Positions 10,901 through 18,045 of a stretch of 64,000 nucleotides of DNA are shown piece after piece. Position 1 is the stretch's first letter. Every line of letters starts with the position of its first letter. The DNA is taken from contig CAUJJL010000023.1 in assembly GCA_963205455.1 (NCBI GenBank), forward strand, positions 1 through 64,000, given 5' to 3'. The notes under the pieces were generated by a model. The model did no database searches and was not told where the DNA came from. It saw nothing but the letters and a program-made list of their open reading frames with translations. The translations under genes were made by a program, and so were the position numbers. This stretch comes from Verrucomicrobiota bacterium (GTDB lineage: Bacteria; Verrucomicrobiota; Verrucomicrobiia; Opitutales; Opitutaceae).

Positions 10901-12015
10901 GGTTCTTGCGGTTTAAGGCCCAGTATATTGAAGCAATACCCATCCCCGAAGCAGACGACGCCGAGCGCGATCGTGTGGGCAAGCTCGCAAAGCTGGCCCA
11001 GTCCTTGCACGGTCTGCGCCGCGCCCGTAGTGAGCGATTCATTCGCGCACTCGGCCTCGATCCAGCTGACAGCACCTCGCGCAATCCTCTGGAGCAACCG
11101 TGGTCGCTCGCGTCCGACGACTACGCCAAGCGCGCCCGCAAGCTGCACGGCCGCACCCCGGACATGAAGCTCTATGAGGCGGCCCGCGACGAGACTGCCG
11201 CCCTCACCGAACAGATCGCCAAGGTCGAAGCCGAGATCGACGCCCGCGTCGCCGCCCTCTACGGCCTCGACGCCGAGGACCAGCGCTGGGCCGCCCAGTC
11301 CGCCCCCGCCGACGGCAAGCAAACCGTATTCTTCAACCTGCTCGGCAGACTCAAGGCCCGTCGAGCCCACTTCTCGCTCACCGAGGTCCAAGCCGCCGTC
11401 AACGACGCCGAGTTGTCTCTCGCCGACGACACACTCAAGGTTTATCTCAGCGAAGCGACCCGACAGGGATTCATCCATGACGCCGGTCGCGGTTGGTATG
11501 CACGCACCGCCGAGCCACTCCGGCTTAACCCGCAACCGGTCCAAAAACTCATTCGCGCCACCAAGAAGGCGCTGCCCCTGCTCGACTTTTGTGCGTGGAG
11601 CACCGTTCAGCTCAACCCGTGGATGCACCACCTGCTGGCCCAGCCCGTTGCATTCCTTTACGTGCCTCGCGACACTCTTGACTCGGTCGGCGAGACTTTG
11701 CGCGCACAAGGCTGGGAAGTGGCAGTCAATCCGGGCAAACACACCGTCGCCCGCGAGGTCGTGCCCGGCGAGAAAATGGTGGTGCTCCGCCCGGCCCATT
11801 CCAAGCAGCCCGCGCCTCAAGACCACCATGCCGCCCCCGAGCAAGTGCTAGTCGATTTGCTAGTCGAAACGGAGGCTTCAGGTCTCATGGATTCCGGTGA
11901 GGCTAAGGCCGCCATGCTCGCTGCGACGGATAGCGGATTTGTTAAAATGTCTGATGTAAAGCGTTTTGCGGAATCGAAATACCTCATTTGGTCGGATATC
12001 TGGCCAATTAACTAA
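7978..12015 (+). CDS. Eco57I-type DNA adenine methyltransferase fused to an AbiEi-like antitoxin domain
   Basis: This 1345-residue protein starts with a domain of unclear fold (residues 1-170), then an adenine-N6 methyltransferase core: GSYYTPKPIVAFMGR (about 367), SAM-binding motif I VCDPACGSGAYL (about 427) and catalytic NPPY (about 625). Residues about 700-1060 would hold the target-recognition region. From about residue 1112 the sequence changes character: a winged-helix stretch (FFNLLGRLKARRAHFSLTEV to GFIHDAGRGWYA) is followed by residues 1185-1345 (CAWSTVQLNPWMHH, then FLYVPRDTLDSVGETLRAQG and LVDLLVETEASGL). This order matches the stand-alone antitoxins normally encoded just upstream of AbiEii toxins (DUF6577/AbiEi type, from memory). 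The next gene is an AbiEii-type toxin, which supports the reading. The methyltransferase assignment is firm; the fused antitoxin is a strong inference. Confidence 0.88.
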   Translation: MTRDELKSFLQSSYKRERWLTLLHTLLPTTQVFGTAQELKIEDASIASASQIARIPLAGDRTVAVLEVRVTGQVDLQRNRVGLRNLVARIIGQEGADAVLAFFVGDAPDYRFSFAARTNSFTADGQLEQNETAPRRYTYLFGPGLPCRTALERLELLRSLGTRAQLADLIDAFKVEPLFKEFYRDYGRVFEAVESLVRPTLPEKEPLRLFTQRLFNRLMFLAFVERKGWLRFGQHAAYLAALWNDHNAKRRTSPGKANFYADRLVPLFFEGLNQPDRPASVSDPRFGSVPYLNGGLFEYADDGTDRLPALRVPDEAIALILDSETGLFSRYNFTVAESTPLEIQVAVDPEMLGKVFEELVTGRHEQGSYYTPKPIVAFMGRAALVEHLVDRCRSESRAAIEKFVHEDNASALRDPEAVHHALITVRVCDPACGSGAYLLGMLHELLDLRTRIFASRQKADPETAYQRRLQIIERNLYGVDKDAFAVNIARLRLWLALAVEFEGPLPPPLPNLDFKIEVGDALAAPAPQDIFQRPAVEEFRDKKAAFLRAHGEEKARLKTELERIRADLALWQQADLSDHGFNWAVEFAEVFLPDAEERALLGELLTQEDASRAIQSGGFDIIVANPPYVRMELIKPQKPILRKRFPLVHAERADLYIYFYARAHELLRKGGVAAFISSNKWLRAGYGEALRRHLLDAQAFRLVMDFGDLPVFESATAYPCIFVWQKMARNESSTLWARVNDLDACYAEGVRAHCLSIGIPVPASQFQSGGARLAASAAAGQQQLMERAGPRLKNIPGLSIIYGLKTGLNEAFVLTQKQRDDLIEEDQSSDEVIKPLLFGANVRRYCLTPTGDYVIYTPHGIDIERFPAIARHLSRFRKLPDEEGKKPRGLDYRATAQQWFELQQPQEAYVTRFLGPKVVYPDITREARFAFDDSGYFLETTCFAIANADHFIMAVLNSASAWWYLTTCVASIRGGFLRFKAQYIEAIPIPEADDAERDRVGKLAKLAQSLHGLRRARSERFIRALGLDPADSTSRNPLEQPWSLASDDYAKRARKLHGRTPDMKLYEAARDETAALTEQIAKVEAEIDARVAALYGLDAEDQRWAAQSAPADGKQTVFFNLLGRLKARRAHFSLTEVQAAVNDAELSLADDTLKVYLSEATRQGFIHDAGRGWYARTAEPLRLNPQPVQKLIRATKKALPLLDFCAWSTVQLNPWMHHLLAQPVAFLYVPRDTLDSVGETLRAQGWEVAVNPGKHTVAREVVPGEKMVVLRPAHSKQPAPQDHHAAPEQVLVDLLVETEASGLMDSGEAKAAMLAATDSGFVKMSDVKRFAESKYLIWSDIWPIN

Positions 12016-12049
12016 TGTCTCAATTTTAGAAAATATGGCATTGGTTAAT
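12007..12049. promoter_or_regulatory. Inverted repeat between fused antitoxin stop and toxin start (candidate operator)
   Basis: ATTAACTAATG (12007-12017) is matched by CATTGGTTAAT (12039-12049), an 11-bp inverted repeat with one mismatch and a 21-base spacer. The left arm contains the TAA stop of the methyltransferase-antitoxin gene, and the right arm ends 13 bases before the toxin ATG. AbiEi antitoxins are known to bind inverted repeats and repress their own operons, so this could be the binding site of the fused antitoxin domain. It could also form an AT-rich hairpin in the mRNA. It lacks a T-tract typical of a terminator. Confidence 0.45.
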
Positions 12050-12062
12050 CATAGATAAATTC

Positions 12063-13172
12063 ATGTTTCCTCCACACGTTTACACCCAGGCGTGGGCAGA
12101 TCAGGAGCGTCGGAAACTGGGTAACTGTGACCCCGGTCTACTCGAAAAATGCGCGCATGCACTGACGTTGCTTGGGCACCTAGTGGAGAGCGGCTTGCCC
12201 TTCCTTTTCAAGGGAGGAACAAGCATGCTGCTCCTCCTTCCGACAGTCCGCCGCCTATCGATCGACATCGATATTGTTTCTCCGGCGGCCAACGAGGAGC
12301 TGGACCGCGTAGTGGGCAGAATCGGCCAGACCGCGCCCTTCACCGGCTGCGCTGAGAATACTCGCGGCACGGCCACGGGTCGCGAACCGCTGCCGCGCCG
12401 TCGACATTTTAAGTTCTTCTTCCCCAGCGAAAGAGGCCGAAATGGCCAAGCCTACATCCTACTCGATGTGGTGCAGGAGGCGCACTGCCCGCACGACACG
12501 GTGCAGCGTCCTATCCAAACCGGGTTCCTCATCCCCGACCGGAAGATCATGGTCACGCTGCCCACTATCGAAAGCTTGCTCGGCGACAAACTCGCCGCCT
12601 TCGCCCCAAACACAACGGGGGTGAGATTGCGCAAGATGGGCGGTGAGGTCGGCGAGGTTATGCAGGTCGCCAAGCAGCTCTTTGATGTTGGAGTGCTGTT
12701 CGAGCAGGCCGCCGACTTTGCGGCAATCGCCCGCACCTATGATGGCGTGCAGGCCCAGGAATCCGGCTACCGGGAAAATCTTCATACCCGAGACGCATCG
12801 CTGGCCGACACACTCGACGCCTGCCTCGGGGTCACCGGCGCACGGGCGCGACGCGCCCGTGCGACCCACTTTGCCGACACCGACCTACTGCTCAACGGGT
12901 TTCAACGACTGGAGGGCCATCTCACTCAGCGCCGCCCCGACGACAATGCACGTCGCGTGCTGGCTGCCCGCGCCGCCGTGCTCGCCGCACACCTGCGCGC
13001 TGGACGGGCCCTCGATTTCGCCACAGCCCGCTACACCGGCAGCCCCGCCCAACGCGAAGCGTTGAAGACCGCCAACCTCAAGGGGCATGAGCACTCCTGG
13101 CTCGATAGTTTGAAAGCCGTCAACCCCGAGGCCTTTCACTACTGGTACCTCGGGCTGAAGGTCCAGTCATGA
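12063..13172 (+). CDS. AbiEii/AbiGii-type nucleotidyltransferase toxin
   Basis: This 369-residue protein belongs to the type IV toxin nucleotidyltransferases that modify a nucleic-acid target and stop growth. The family motifs are visible: FKGGTSM (residues about 48-54), the metal-binding pair in LSIDIDIV (D67 and D69 by count), a third acidic strand YILLDVV, and the fourth motif LLGDKLAAFAPNTTG. It lies 47 bases after the methyltransferase gene, whose C-terminus resembles its usual antitoxin, in the standard antitoxin-then-toxin order. No separate antitoxin gene is present. The last 6 bases overlap the convergent MFS gene. Assignment to the family is solid; toxicity and target are inferred. 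Confidence 0.87.
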   Translation: MFPPHVYTQAWADQERRKLGNCDPGLLEKCAHALTLLGHLVESGLPFLFKGGTSMLLLLPTVRRLSIDIDIVSPAANEELDRVVGRIGQTAPFTGCAENTRGTATGREPLPRRRHFKFFFPSERGRNGQAYILLDVVQEAHCPHDTVQRPIQTGFLIPDRKIMVTLPTIESLLGDKLAAFAPNTTGVRLRKMGGEVGEVMQVAKQLFDVGVLFEQAADFAAIARTYDGVQAQESGYRENLHTRDASLADTLDACLGVTGARARRARATHFADTDLLLNGFQRLEGHLTQRRPDDNARRVLAARAAVLAAHLRAGRALDFATARYTGSPAQREALKTANLKGHEHSWLDSLKAVNPEAFHYWYLGLKVQS

Positions 13173-14381
13173 GCTCGACGAGGATCCGCCGGTGTCGTTG
13201 ACCTTCACGGTTCTGGCGAGGACGATGCTCGCCACACCGGCGCTGACCGCGATCCAGCCAAGCCAGTCGAAATGAAGGAGGCTGCCGTCGGGTTGTTTCG
13301 TGACAATCCAGCCTCCGACGGTCGAGCTCACGCCTGAAATCAGATCCCGCGTGCAACTGGTCAGGCTCAGGAAGGCGCCGCGTCGCGACGAGGGTACCGC
13401 AAGTGTCACGATCGCCTGCCCGGGCACGAACCGGCCGCTCGCGAAGATGAAGAAGAGGCCGTTCAACACCAGCGTAACCCAGACCGGCGTCGGTCCGGAA
13501 TTCGCGATCGCAAGCGTCACGAGCAGCGCGGTCACGACCATGACATTGAATATCCGCTGTCGGCCGAACCGATCCGCCAGGCGACCCACCCGCGGCGCAG
13601 TCAGCACACTCGAAACTCCTCCGATGAAATAGACCACGGACAGGTAGCTCTCCGGCAGGGCCATGTCCCCCACGAGGTGGGGTGACAGCAACGGAATCAT
13701 GCTGAAATGGCTCAGGACGGTCACCGCCATGAACAGAATCGCCCTCCCGGCATTCGCGTCGCGCAGCAGTTCGCGAAAGGCGCGTCCGTCGGCAGCTCCT
13801 TCACGCAGGTGCCCGCGCACCGGGGGAATTTTGCGAAACACGACCCACCACATCGAGGCGGCAACCAACGCGAGGAGTGCAAACGGCGTCCGCCATCCGA
13901 ACGACTGTGCCAGTTGCAGGCCAACCGGAACACCGATCGCCGCCGCGACGGCGAACGCGGTCATCACAATGCCAATGCCCGCCGCCCTCCTCTCCGGCGG
14001 TACGATGTCACTCACGATCGCCATGCACAAGGATCCTGAAATTCCTCCAAACGCCCCGCCGATCGCACGTGCGATCAGCAGCGTATGCGCATCCCGCGCG
14101 AGGCCGCAAAGAAGCGTTGCAACCGTGAAGCCCGCATAGACGCAAAGGAGGAGCGTGCGCCGGTCGAATCGATCGATGAAAGGCGCTCCAAGCAGCCCCA
14201 CCACGCCAGCTGAAATGGAATAGGCCGCGACAAAGGCCGTGAACTGCCCCGCCCCGAGGTTCAGTTCACGCATCAATTGCGGCGCGAGGGGCATCATGAC
14301 CATGAAGTCCATGATGTGCGTGAATTGAATTCCCGCCAAAATCAGCAGGACCAGGCGTTCGGATGGAGGGCGACGCGACAT
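13167..14381 (-). CDS. MFS transporter (drug:H+ antiporter-like)
   Basis: This 404-residue inner-membrane protein has the 12-helix layout of the major facilitator superfamily. The N-terminal half holds the motif-A-like loop GAPFIDRFDRRTLLL between helices 2 and 3, and the equivalent loop in the second half is RVGRLADRFGRQRIFN. The family resembles DHA1 sugar/drug efflux proteins. An HxlR regulator is encoded 114 bases upstream in the same direction, which fits local control of an efflux pump. Its 3' end overlaps the AbiEii-type gene by 6 bases tail to tail. Substrate unknown. Confidence 0.9.
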   Translation of the reverse strand: MSRRPPSERLVLLILAGIQFTHIMDFMVMMPLAPQLMRELNLGAGQFTAFVAAYSISAGVVGLLGAPFIDRFDRRTLLLCVYAGFTVATLLCGLARDAHTLLIARAIGGAFGGISGSLCMAIVSDIVPPERRAAGIGIVMTAFAVAAAIGVPVGLQLAQSFGWRTPFALLALVAASMWWVVFRKIPPVRGHLREGAADGRAFRELLRDANAGRAILFMAVTVLSHFSMIPLLSPHLVGDMALPESYLSVVYFIGGVSSVLTAPRVGRLADRFGRQRIFNVMVVTALLVTLAIANSGPTPVWVTLVLNGLFFIFASGRFVPGQAIVTLAVPSSRRGAFLSLTSCTRDLISGVSSTVGGWIVTKQPDGSLLHFDWLGWIAVSAGVASIVLARTVKVNDTGGSSSSS

Positions 14382-14495
14382 CGTAAACCTTCAACCTCAC
14401 CGCAATTTCACGCCTGCGGCAACTCGATCCAGAAAAGGAGTCCAAGGCCCTGCCACCTGGCCCGCGATCCAGCTGCGGACCCAGCGCGTGCGCTC

Positions 14496-14882
14496 CTACC
14501 CTTTTCGCGCCCGTCGCACCGTCTTGCGCATCGGCTCAGCCGCCGCTTCTTCGGCCTTCGGCGGCACGTGTTCCGCCTGCAAGGCATGGAGTTGCTCAAT
14601 AATGCCAGCCAGCTTCACTCCCGTCGGAGTCAGGCAGTACTCCACATGCTGAACCTTGCCCGCAAGTTCCTCGCGCGTGATCAATCCGTAGTCGCGCAAC
14701 TTTCTCAAACGCTCGGTCAGCACTTTGGTCGAGATGCCGGGAATGTAACGCTCGAGCCTGCCCGGGCGCGTCACGCCACGCTTCAAGGCGCCCACCACGG
14801 CGGCGGACCACTTGCAGCCAACGACATCCTCGAGCCGCCGGTACGCGGAGCGTTCGTCGATCGATAGATTCTGGGAGGGCAT
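14496..14882 (-). CDS. HxlR-family transcriptional regulator
   Basis: This 128-residue winged-helix protein carries the HxlR pattern: VVGCKWSAAVVGAL near residue 21, RPGRLERYIPGISTKVLTERLRKLRDYGLI in the recognition region, and HVEYCLTPTGVKLAGII in the wing. HxlR proteins bind as dimers and often respond to aldehydes, quinones or redox stress. The C-terminal tail is rich in Lys, Arg, Ala and Glu. It lies directly upstream of the MFS exporter gene in the same direction and divergent from a thioredoxin-fold gene. A perfect inverted repeat sits 41 bases before its start codon and may be its own operator. Confidence 0.9.
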   Translation of the reverse strand: MPSQNLSIDERSAYRRLEDVVGCKWSAAVVGALKRGVTRPGRLERYIPGISTKVLTERLRKLRDYGLITREELAGKVQHVEYCLTPTGVKLAGIIEQLHALQAEHVPPKAEEAAAEPMRKTVRRARKG

Positions 14883-14922
14883 CGCAGCTCCAGATTGGTC
14901 GCGTTTCCACCGGACGTCGAGC

Positions 14923-14940
14923 GGGCACCTTTTGGTGCCC
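14923..14940. promoter_or_regulatory. Perfect 7-bp inverted repeat upstream of hxlR-type gene
   Basis: GGGCACC-TTTT-GGTGCCC is a perfect palindrome with a 4-base centre, 41 bases before the HxlR start codon and in the gap between that gene and the divergent thioredoxin-like gene. A looser relative, GTGCCCTATGGTCAC, lies at about 14953-14967. HxlR regulators bind short inverted repeats near their own promoters, so a role as operator is plausible. No terminator is needed here, since both flanking genes start from this gap. Confidence 0.45.
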
Positions 14941-15063
14941 CCTCCTCGATTTGTGCCCTATGGTCACCCCGGCCTGCCGTGATTATGATATACGCCTCGG
15001 ACTTCGAAGCACTCCGCTTCTGAAGCGATTCATTCCATCAACCCTGCTCAACCAATACTGACC

Positions 15064-15300
15064 ATGAAAGCCACTGCCAAATTCTATCACGCCGGATGTC
15101 CCGTTTGCCTGGAAGCCGAACAGGTCGTCACGCGCTACCTCGACCCGACCAAGGTCCATGTCGAGGTCGTTCATCTTGGCAACGCCAAGAACCGCATCGC
15201 AGAAGCCGCCGCCGCCGGGGTCAAATCCGTGCCCGCTCTCGTGATCGACGGCAAACCCGTCCACATGAACTTCGGCGCTGCGCTCTCCGCATTGAAGTAG
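15064..15300 (+). CDS. Small thioredoxin/glutaredoxin-fold protein (CPVC)
   Basis: This 78-residue protein has a thioredoxin-like fold with a CPVC redox motif (residues 13-16, in FYHAGCPVCLEAE) and the conserved cis-proline region GVKSVPALVIDGKPVHM. It resembles the minimal thioredoxins and glutaredoxins that reduce disulfides or mixed thiols. It lies divergent from the HxlR regulator gene, which could mean shared redox control, but nothing in the sequence proves this. A strong terminator hairpin follows 56 bases after the stop. Confidence 0.8.
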   Translation: MKATAKFYHAGCPVCLEAEQVVTRYLDPTKVHVEVVHLGNAKNRIAEAAAAGVKSVPALVIDGKPVHMNFGAALSALK

Positions 15301-15356
15301 CTTTCGTTCGCGTGCTCCGCTCCACTGTCGCGGGACACGCACGACACGCACTGATC

Positions 15357-15398
15357 GGACGGGGAGGCGGAGCAAAAACACGCGCCGCCTCCCCGTCC
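15357..15398 (+). terminator. Long GC hairpin after the thioredoxin-like gene
   Basis: GGACGGGGAGGCGG (15357-15370) pairs perfectly with CCGCCTCCCCGTCC (15385-15398) across a 14-base loop, giving a 14-bp stem, followed by TGTTCTTCT. It ends transcription of the small thioredoxin-like gene; the T-tract is interrupted, so the efficiency is uncertain. The rest of the gap up to 15577 shows no further gene. Confidence 0.6.
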
Positions 15399-15577
15399 TG
15401 TTCTTCTCCGTGAAACTGACAGACGGTGGCATCGCCTCGGGAAAATGCCGACCCACAACTGCGGATCCAACCGCTGTTCATCGAGGAAGAAATGTCGTCT
15501 GAATTTTCAGTGCAGGCAGTTTCATCCGCTGCAGAAATCCGCTTTCCACCACGGGTATTTCTGACATTCGTGGACCG

Positions 15578-18016
15578 GTGGCAGCACGGTTCCGTTTCCT
15601 TCGTTTCCTCCCCTTGTTGCTGCCGGTCCCGGTTTTCGGCACAGGCGCAGCGATTGACTATCTGCGCGACGTCAAGCCGATCCTGACGCAGCACTGCGTC
15701 CGGTGTCACGGCGAGACCAAGGAGGAAGCCGGTCTGCGCATCGACACCGCCGAGGCCATGAAGCTGGGCGGCGAAAGCGGTTCGGTCACGAAGCGGCGTC
15801 ACGGACGCGAAAGCCTGCTGATCGAGGTCGTAACGGGGACGCATGAGGACATTCCCAGGATGCCGTACAAGAAGCCGGCGCTCTCCGCCGAACAGATCGA
15901 GACGCTGCGCGACTGGGTGGCGCAGGGCGCAAAGGCTCCCGAGGTCGAGGAGCCAGGGCGCTTCATCCATTGGGCATTTGTTCCGCCCTCACCTCCCAAG
16001 CAACCGCAAGTCAAGAAAAGGAGTTGGGTCAGAAACCCCATTGATCGCTTCATCCTCGCCCGCCTCGAAAAAGAGGGAATCAAACCCTCGCCCGAGGCAG
16101 ACCGCGTCACCTTGCTGCGACGCGTCAGCCTGGATCTGACCGGCATCCCTCCGACGCCGGACGAGGTCGATGCGTTTCTCCGGGATTCCTCCAAGGACGC
16201 CTACGAACGCGTCGTCGAACGCCTGCTGGCGTCGCCCCGCTACGGCGAACGCTGGGGGCGCACGTGGCTCGACGTGGCCCGCTACAGCGATTCCGACGGC
16301 TACAGCGTCGATTCGCCGCGGCAGATCTGGAAATACCGCGACTGGGTGGTCAACGCATTCAATCGCGACATGCCATTCGACGAGTTTGTGATTGAACAAC
16401 TCGCGGGAGATCTTCTCCCCGACGCGACAATCGAGCAGCGCGTTGCAACCGGCTTCAATCGCAACACCCAGATCAACCAGGAGGGCGGCATCGATCCCGA
16501 ACAATTCCGGACCGAATCGGTGATCGACCGGGTGAACACCTACGGCACGGCGTTTCTCGGGCTCACCGTGAGCTGCGCCCAGTGCCACGACCACAAATTC
16601 GATCCGCTCACGCAGAAGGAATACTATCAGCTCTTCGCCTTCTTCAACAACAGCCCGGACGACGGGCACGGGCAGTCAAAGGCAACAGGGCAACTGGAGT
16701 TTCCCAACGAATCTGCACTGCCGCCGGACCATGAGAGCAAACTCACCGAGGCACGCATCGCCCTCACGGCCTATCTGGACGAAAAGGCCGGTCAGATCGC
16801 GAATCAGATCGCGCAGCTCACACCTGAAGGCATTCATGCGCTGAAGCAGAAGACGCAGGACGCGCTTAAAATTCCCGTTGGCGCGCAGTCGCTCGAACAG
16901 CGTCGCGACGTCTTCTTCACGCTGAACGGAGCCGATACCACGTTCCTCGCCCTCAACCAAACTTTTCTCTCGCTCGATCGCGCGCCGCGGTTCGTCACCA
17001 CCCTCGTGATGTCAGAACTGCCCGAACCACGGGACACGTTTCTCTTCATCAATGGCGACTTCACCCGACACGGCGAGAAGGTCGCCGCCGGCACGCCCGT
17101 GGAACTTCCTCCCCTGGACAAGCCGCATCCCAATCGCCTCGACCTCGCCCGCTGGACGGTCGACCCGGGGAATCCTCTGACCGCGCGCGTGGCGGTCAAT
17201 CGCATCTGGCAGCAATACTGGGGCCGCGGGCTCGTTGAAACGGAGAATGATTTCGGCACCCAGGGCGATCCGCCGTCGCATCCCGAACTGCTCGACTGGC
17301 TCGCCACCGAATTCATCGCACAAGGCTGGAGCATGAAGGCTGTGCACCGCCTGATCGTCACTTCCGCGAGCTACCGGCAGTCCTCGAAAGTACGAAACGA
17401 CCTTCAGACTAGCGACCCTCTCAACAAGCTCTGCGCGCGCCAGAACCGGCTCCGGCTCGACGCCGAGATCATCCGAGACGTCTGCCTCTCGGTCTCCGGT
17501 CTGCTTTCAACAAAGATGGGCGGCCCTCCCGTGTATCCACCCCAGCCCGACGGCGTCATGTCGCTCGGCCAGGTGAAACGCGCCTGGGTCGAAAGCACCG
17601 GCGAGGACCGCCATCGGCGCGGACTCTACACGCAGCGCTGGCGCGGAACCCTCCATCCGGCCTTCGCCGTTTTTGACGCGCCTGATGGGGCAACGGCCTG
17701 CACGCGCCGACTGCGTTCCAACACGCCGCTGCAGGCACTCACCCTGCTCAACGATCCGCAGTATCACGAATTTTCCCAGGCGCTCGCCCGGCGCATCTTC
17801 TCGATGAATCGCGGCAGCGTCACCTCCCGCATCGACACGGCCTTCCGCCTTTGCCTCGCGCGCAGGCCCGACCGCGTCGAACGCAAGCGGCTCGTACAGC
17901 TCTACGAGCAACAATTGAAAACAGCCTCCGGTTCAGACGAAGAACGTCGCCTTGAAGCATGGGAAGTCGTATCCCGTGTCCTGCTGAACCTCGACGAAAC
18001 CATCACCCGGGAGTGA
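15578..18016 (+). CDS. Planctomycete-type cytochrome C / DUF1549 / DUF1553 protein
   Basis: This 812-residue exported protein begins with a signal peptide (FLRFLPLLLPVPVFGTGAA). A c-type heme site CVRCH follows near residue 42 in the PSCyt1 domain. DUF1549 covers about residues 150-350 and contains a second CxxCH (SCAQCHDH). DUF1553 fills the C-terminal half (LARWTVDPGNPLTARVAVNRIWQQYWGRG). The chosen start is a GTG that puts the signal peptide at the N-terminus. Such proteins are abundant in Planctomycetes and Verrucomicrobia and always travel with a DUF1501 gene, here 29 bases downstream. The biochemical role is unproven; sulfatase- or polysaccharide-linked redox roles have been proposed. 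It is shorter than many relatives (around 1000 residues), with a reduced middle region. Confidence 0.88.
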   Translation: MAARFRFLRFLPLLLPVPVFGTGAAIDYLRDVKPILTQHCVRCHGETKEEAGLRIDTAEAMKLGGESGSVTKRRHGRESLLIEVVTGTHEDIPRMPYKKPALSAEQIETLRDWVAQGAKAPEVEEPGRFIHWAFVPPSPPKQPQVKKRSWVRNPIDRFILARLEKEGIKPSPEADRVTLLRRVSLDLTGIPPTPDEVDAFLRDSSKDAYERVVERLLASPRYGERWGRTWLDVARYSDSDGYSVDSPRQIWKYRDWVVNAFNRDMPFDEFVIEQLAGDLLPDATIEQRVATGFNRNTQINQEGGIDPEQFRTESVIDRVNTYGTAFLGLTVSCAQCHDHKFDPLTQKEYYQLFAFFNNSPDDGHGQSKATGQLEFPNESALPPDHESKLTEARIALTAYLDEKAGQIANQIAQLTPEGIHALKQKTQDALKIPVGAQSLEQRRDVFFTLNGADTTFLALNQTFLSLDRAPRFVTTLVMSELPEPRDTFLFINGDFTRHGEKVAAGTPVELPPLDKPHPNRLDLARWTVDPGNPLTARVAVNRIWQQYWGRGLVETENDFGTQGDPPSHPELLDWLATEFIAQGWSMKAVHRLIVTSASYRQSSKVRNDLQTSDPLNKLCARQNRLRLDAEIIRDVCLSVSGLLSTKMGGPPVYPPQPDGVMSLGQVKRAWVESTGEDRHRRGLYTQRWRGTLHPAFAVFDAPDGATACTRRLRSNTPLQALTLLNDPQYHEFSQALARRIFSMNRGSVTSRIDTAFRLCLARRPDRVERKRLVQLYEQQLKTASGSDEERRLEAWEVVSRVLLNLDETITRE

Positions 18017-18045
18017 CGCCGACTCCGTATCCAACTTTCAAACAC

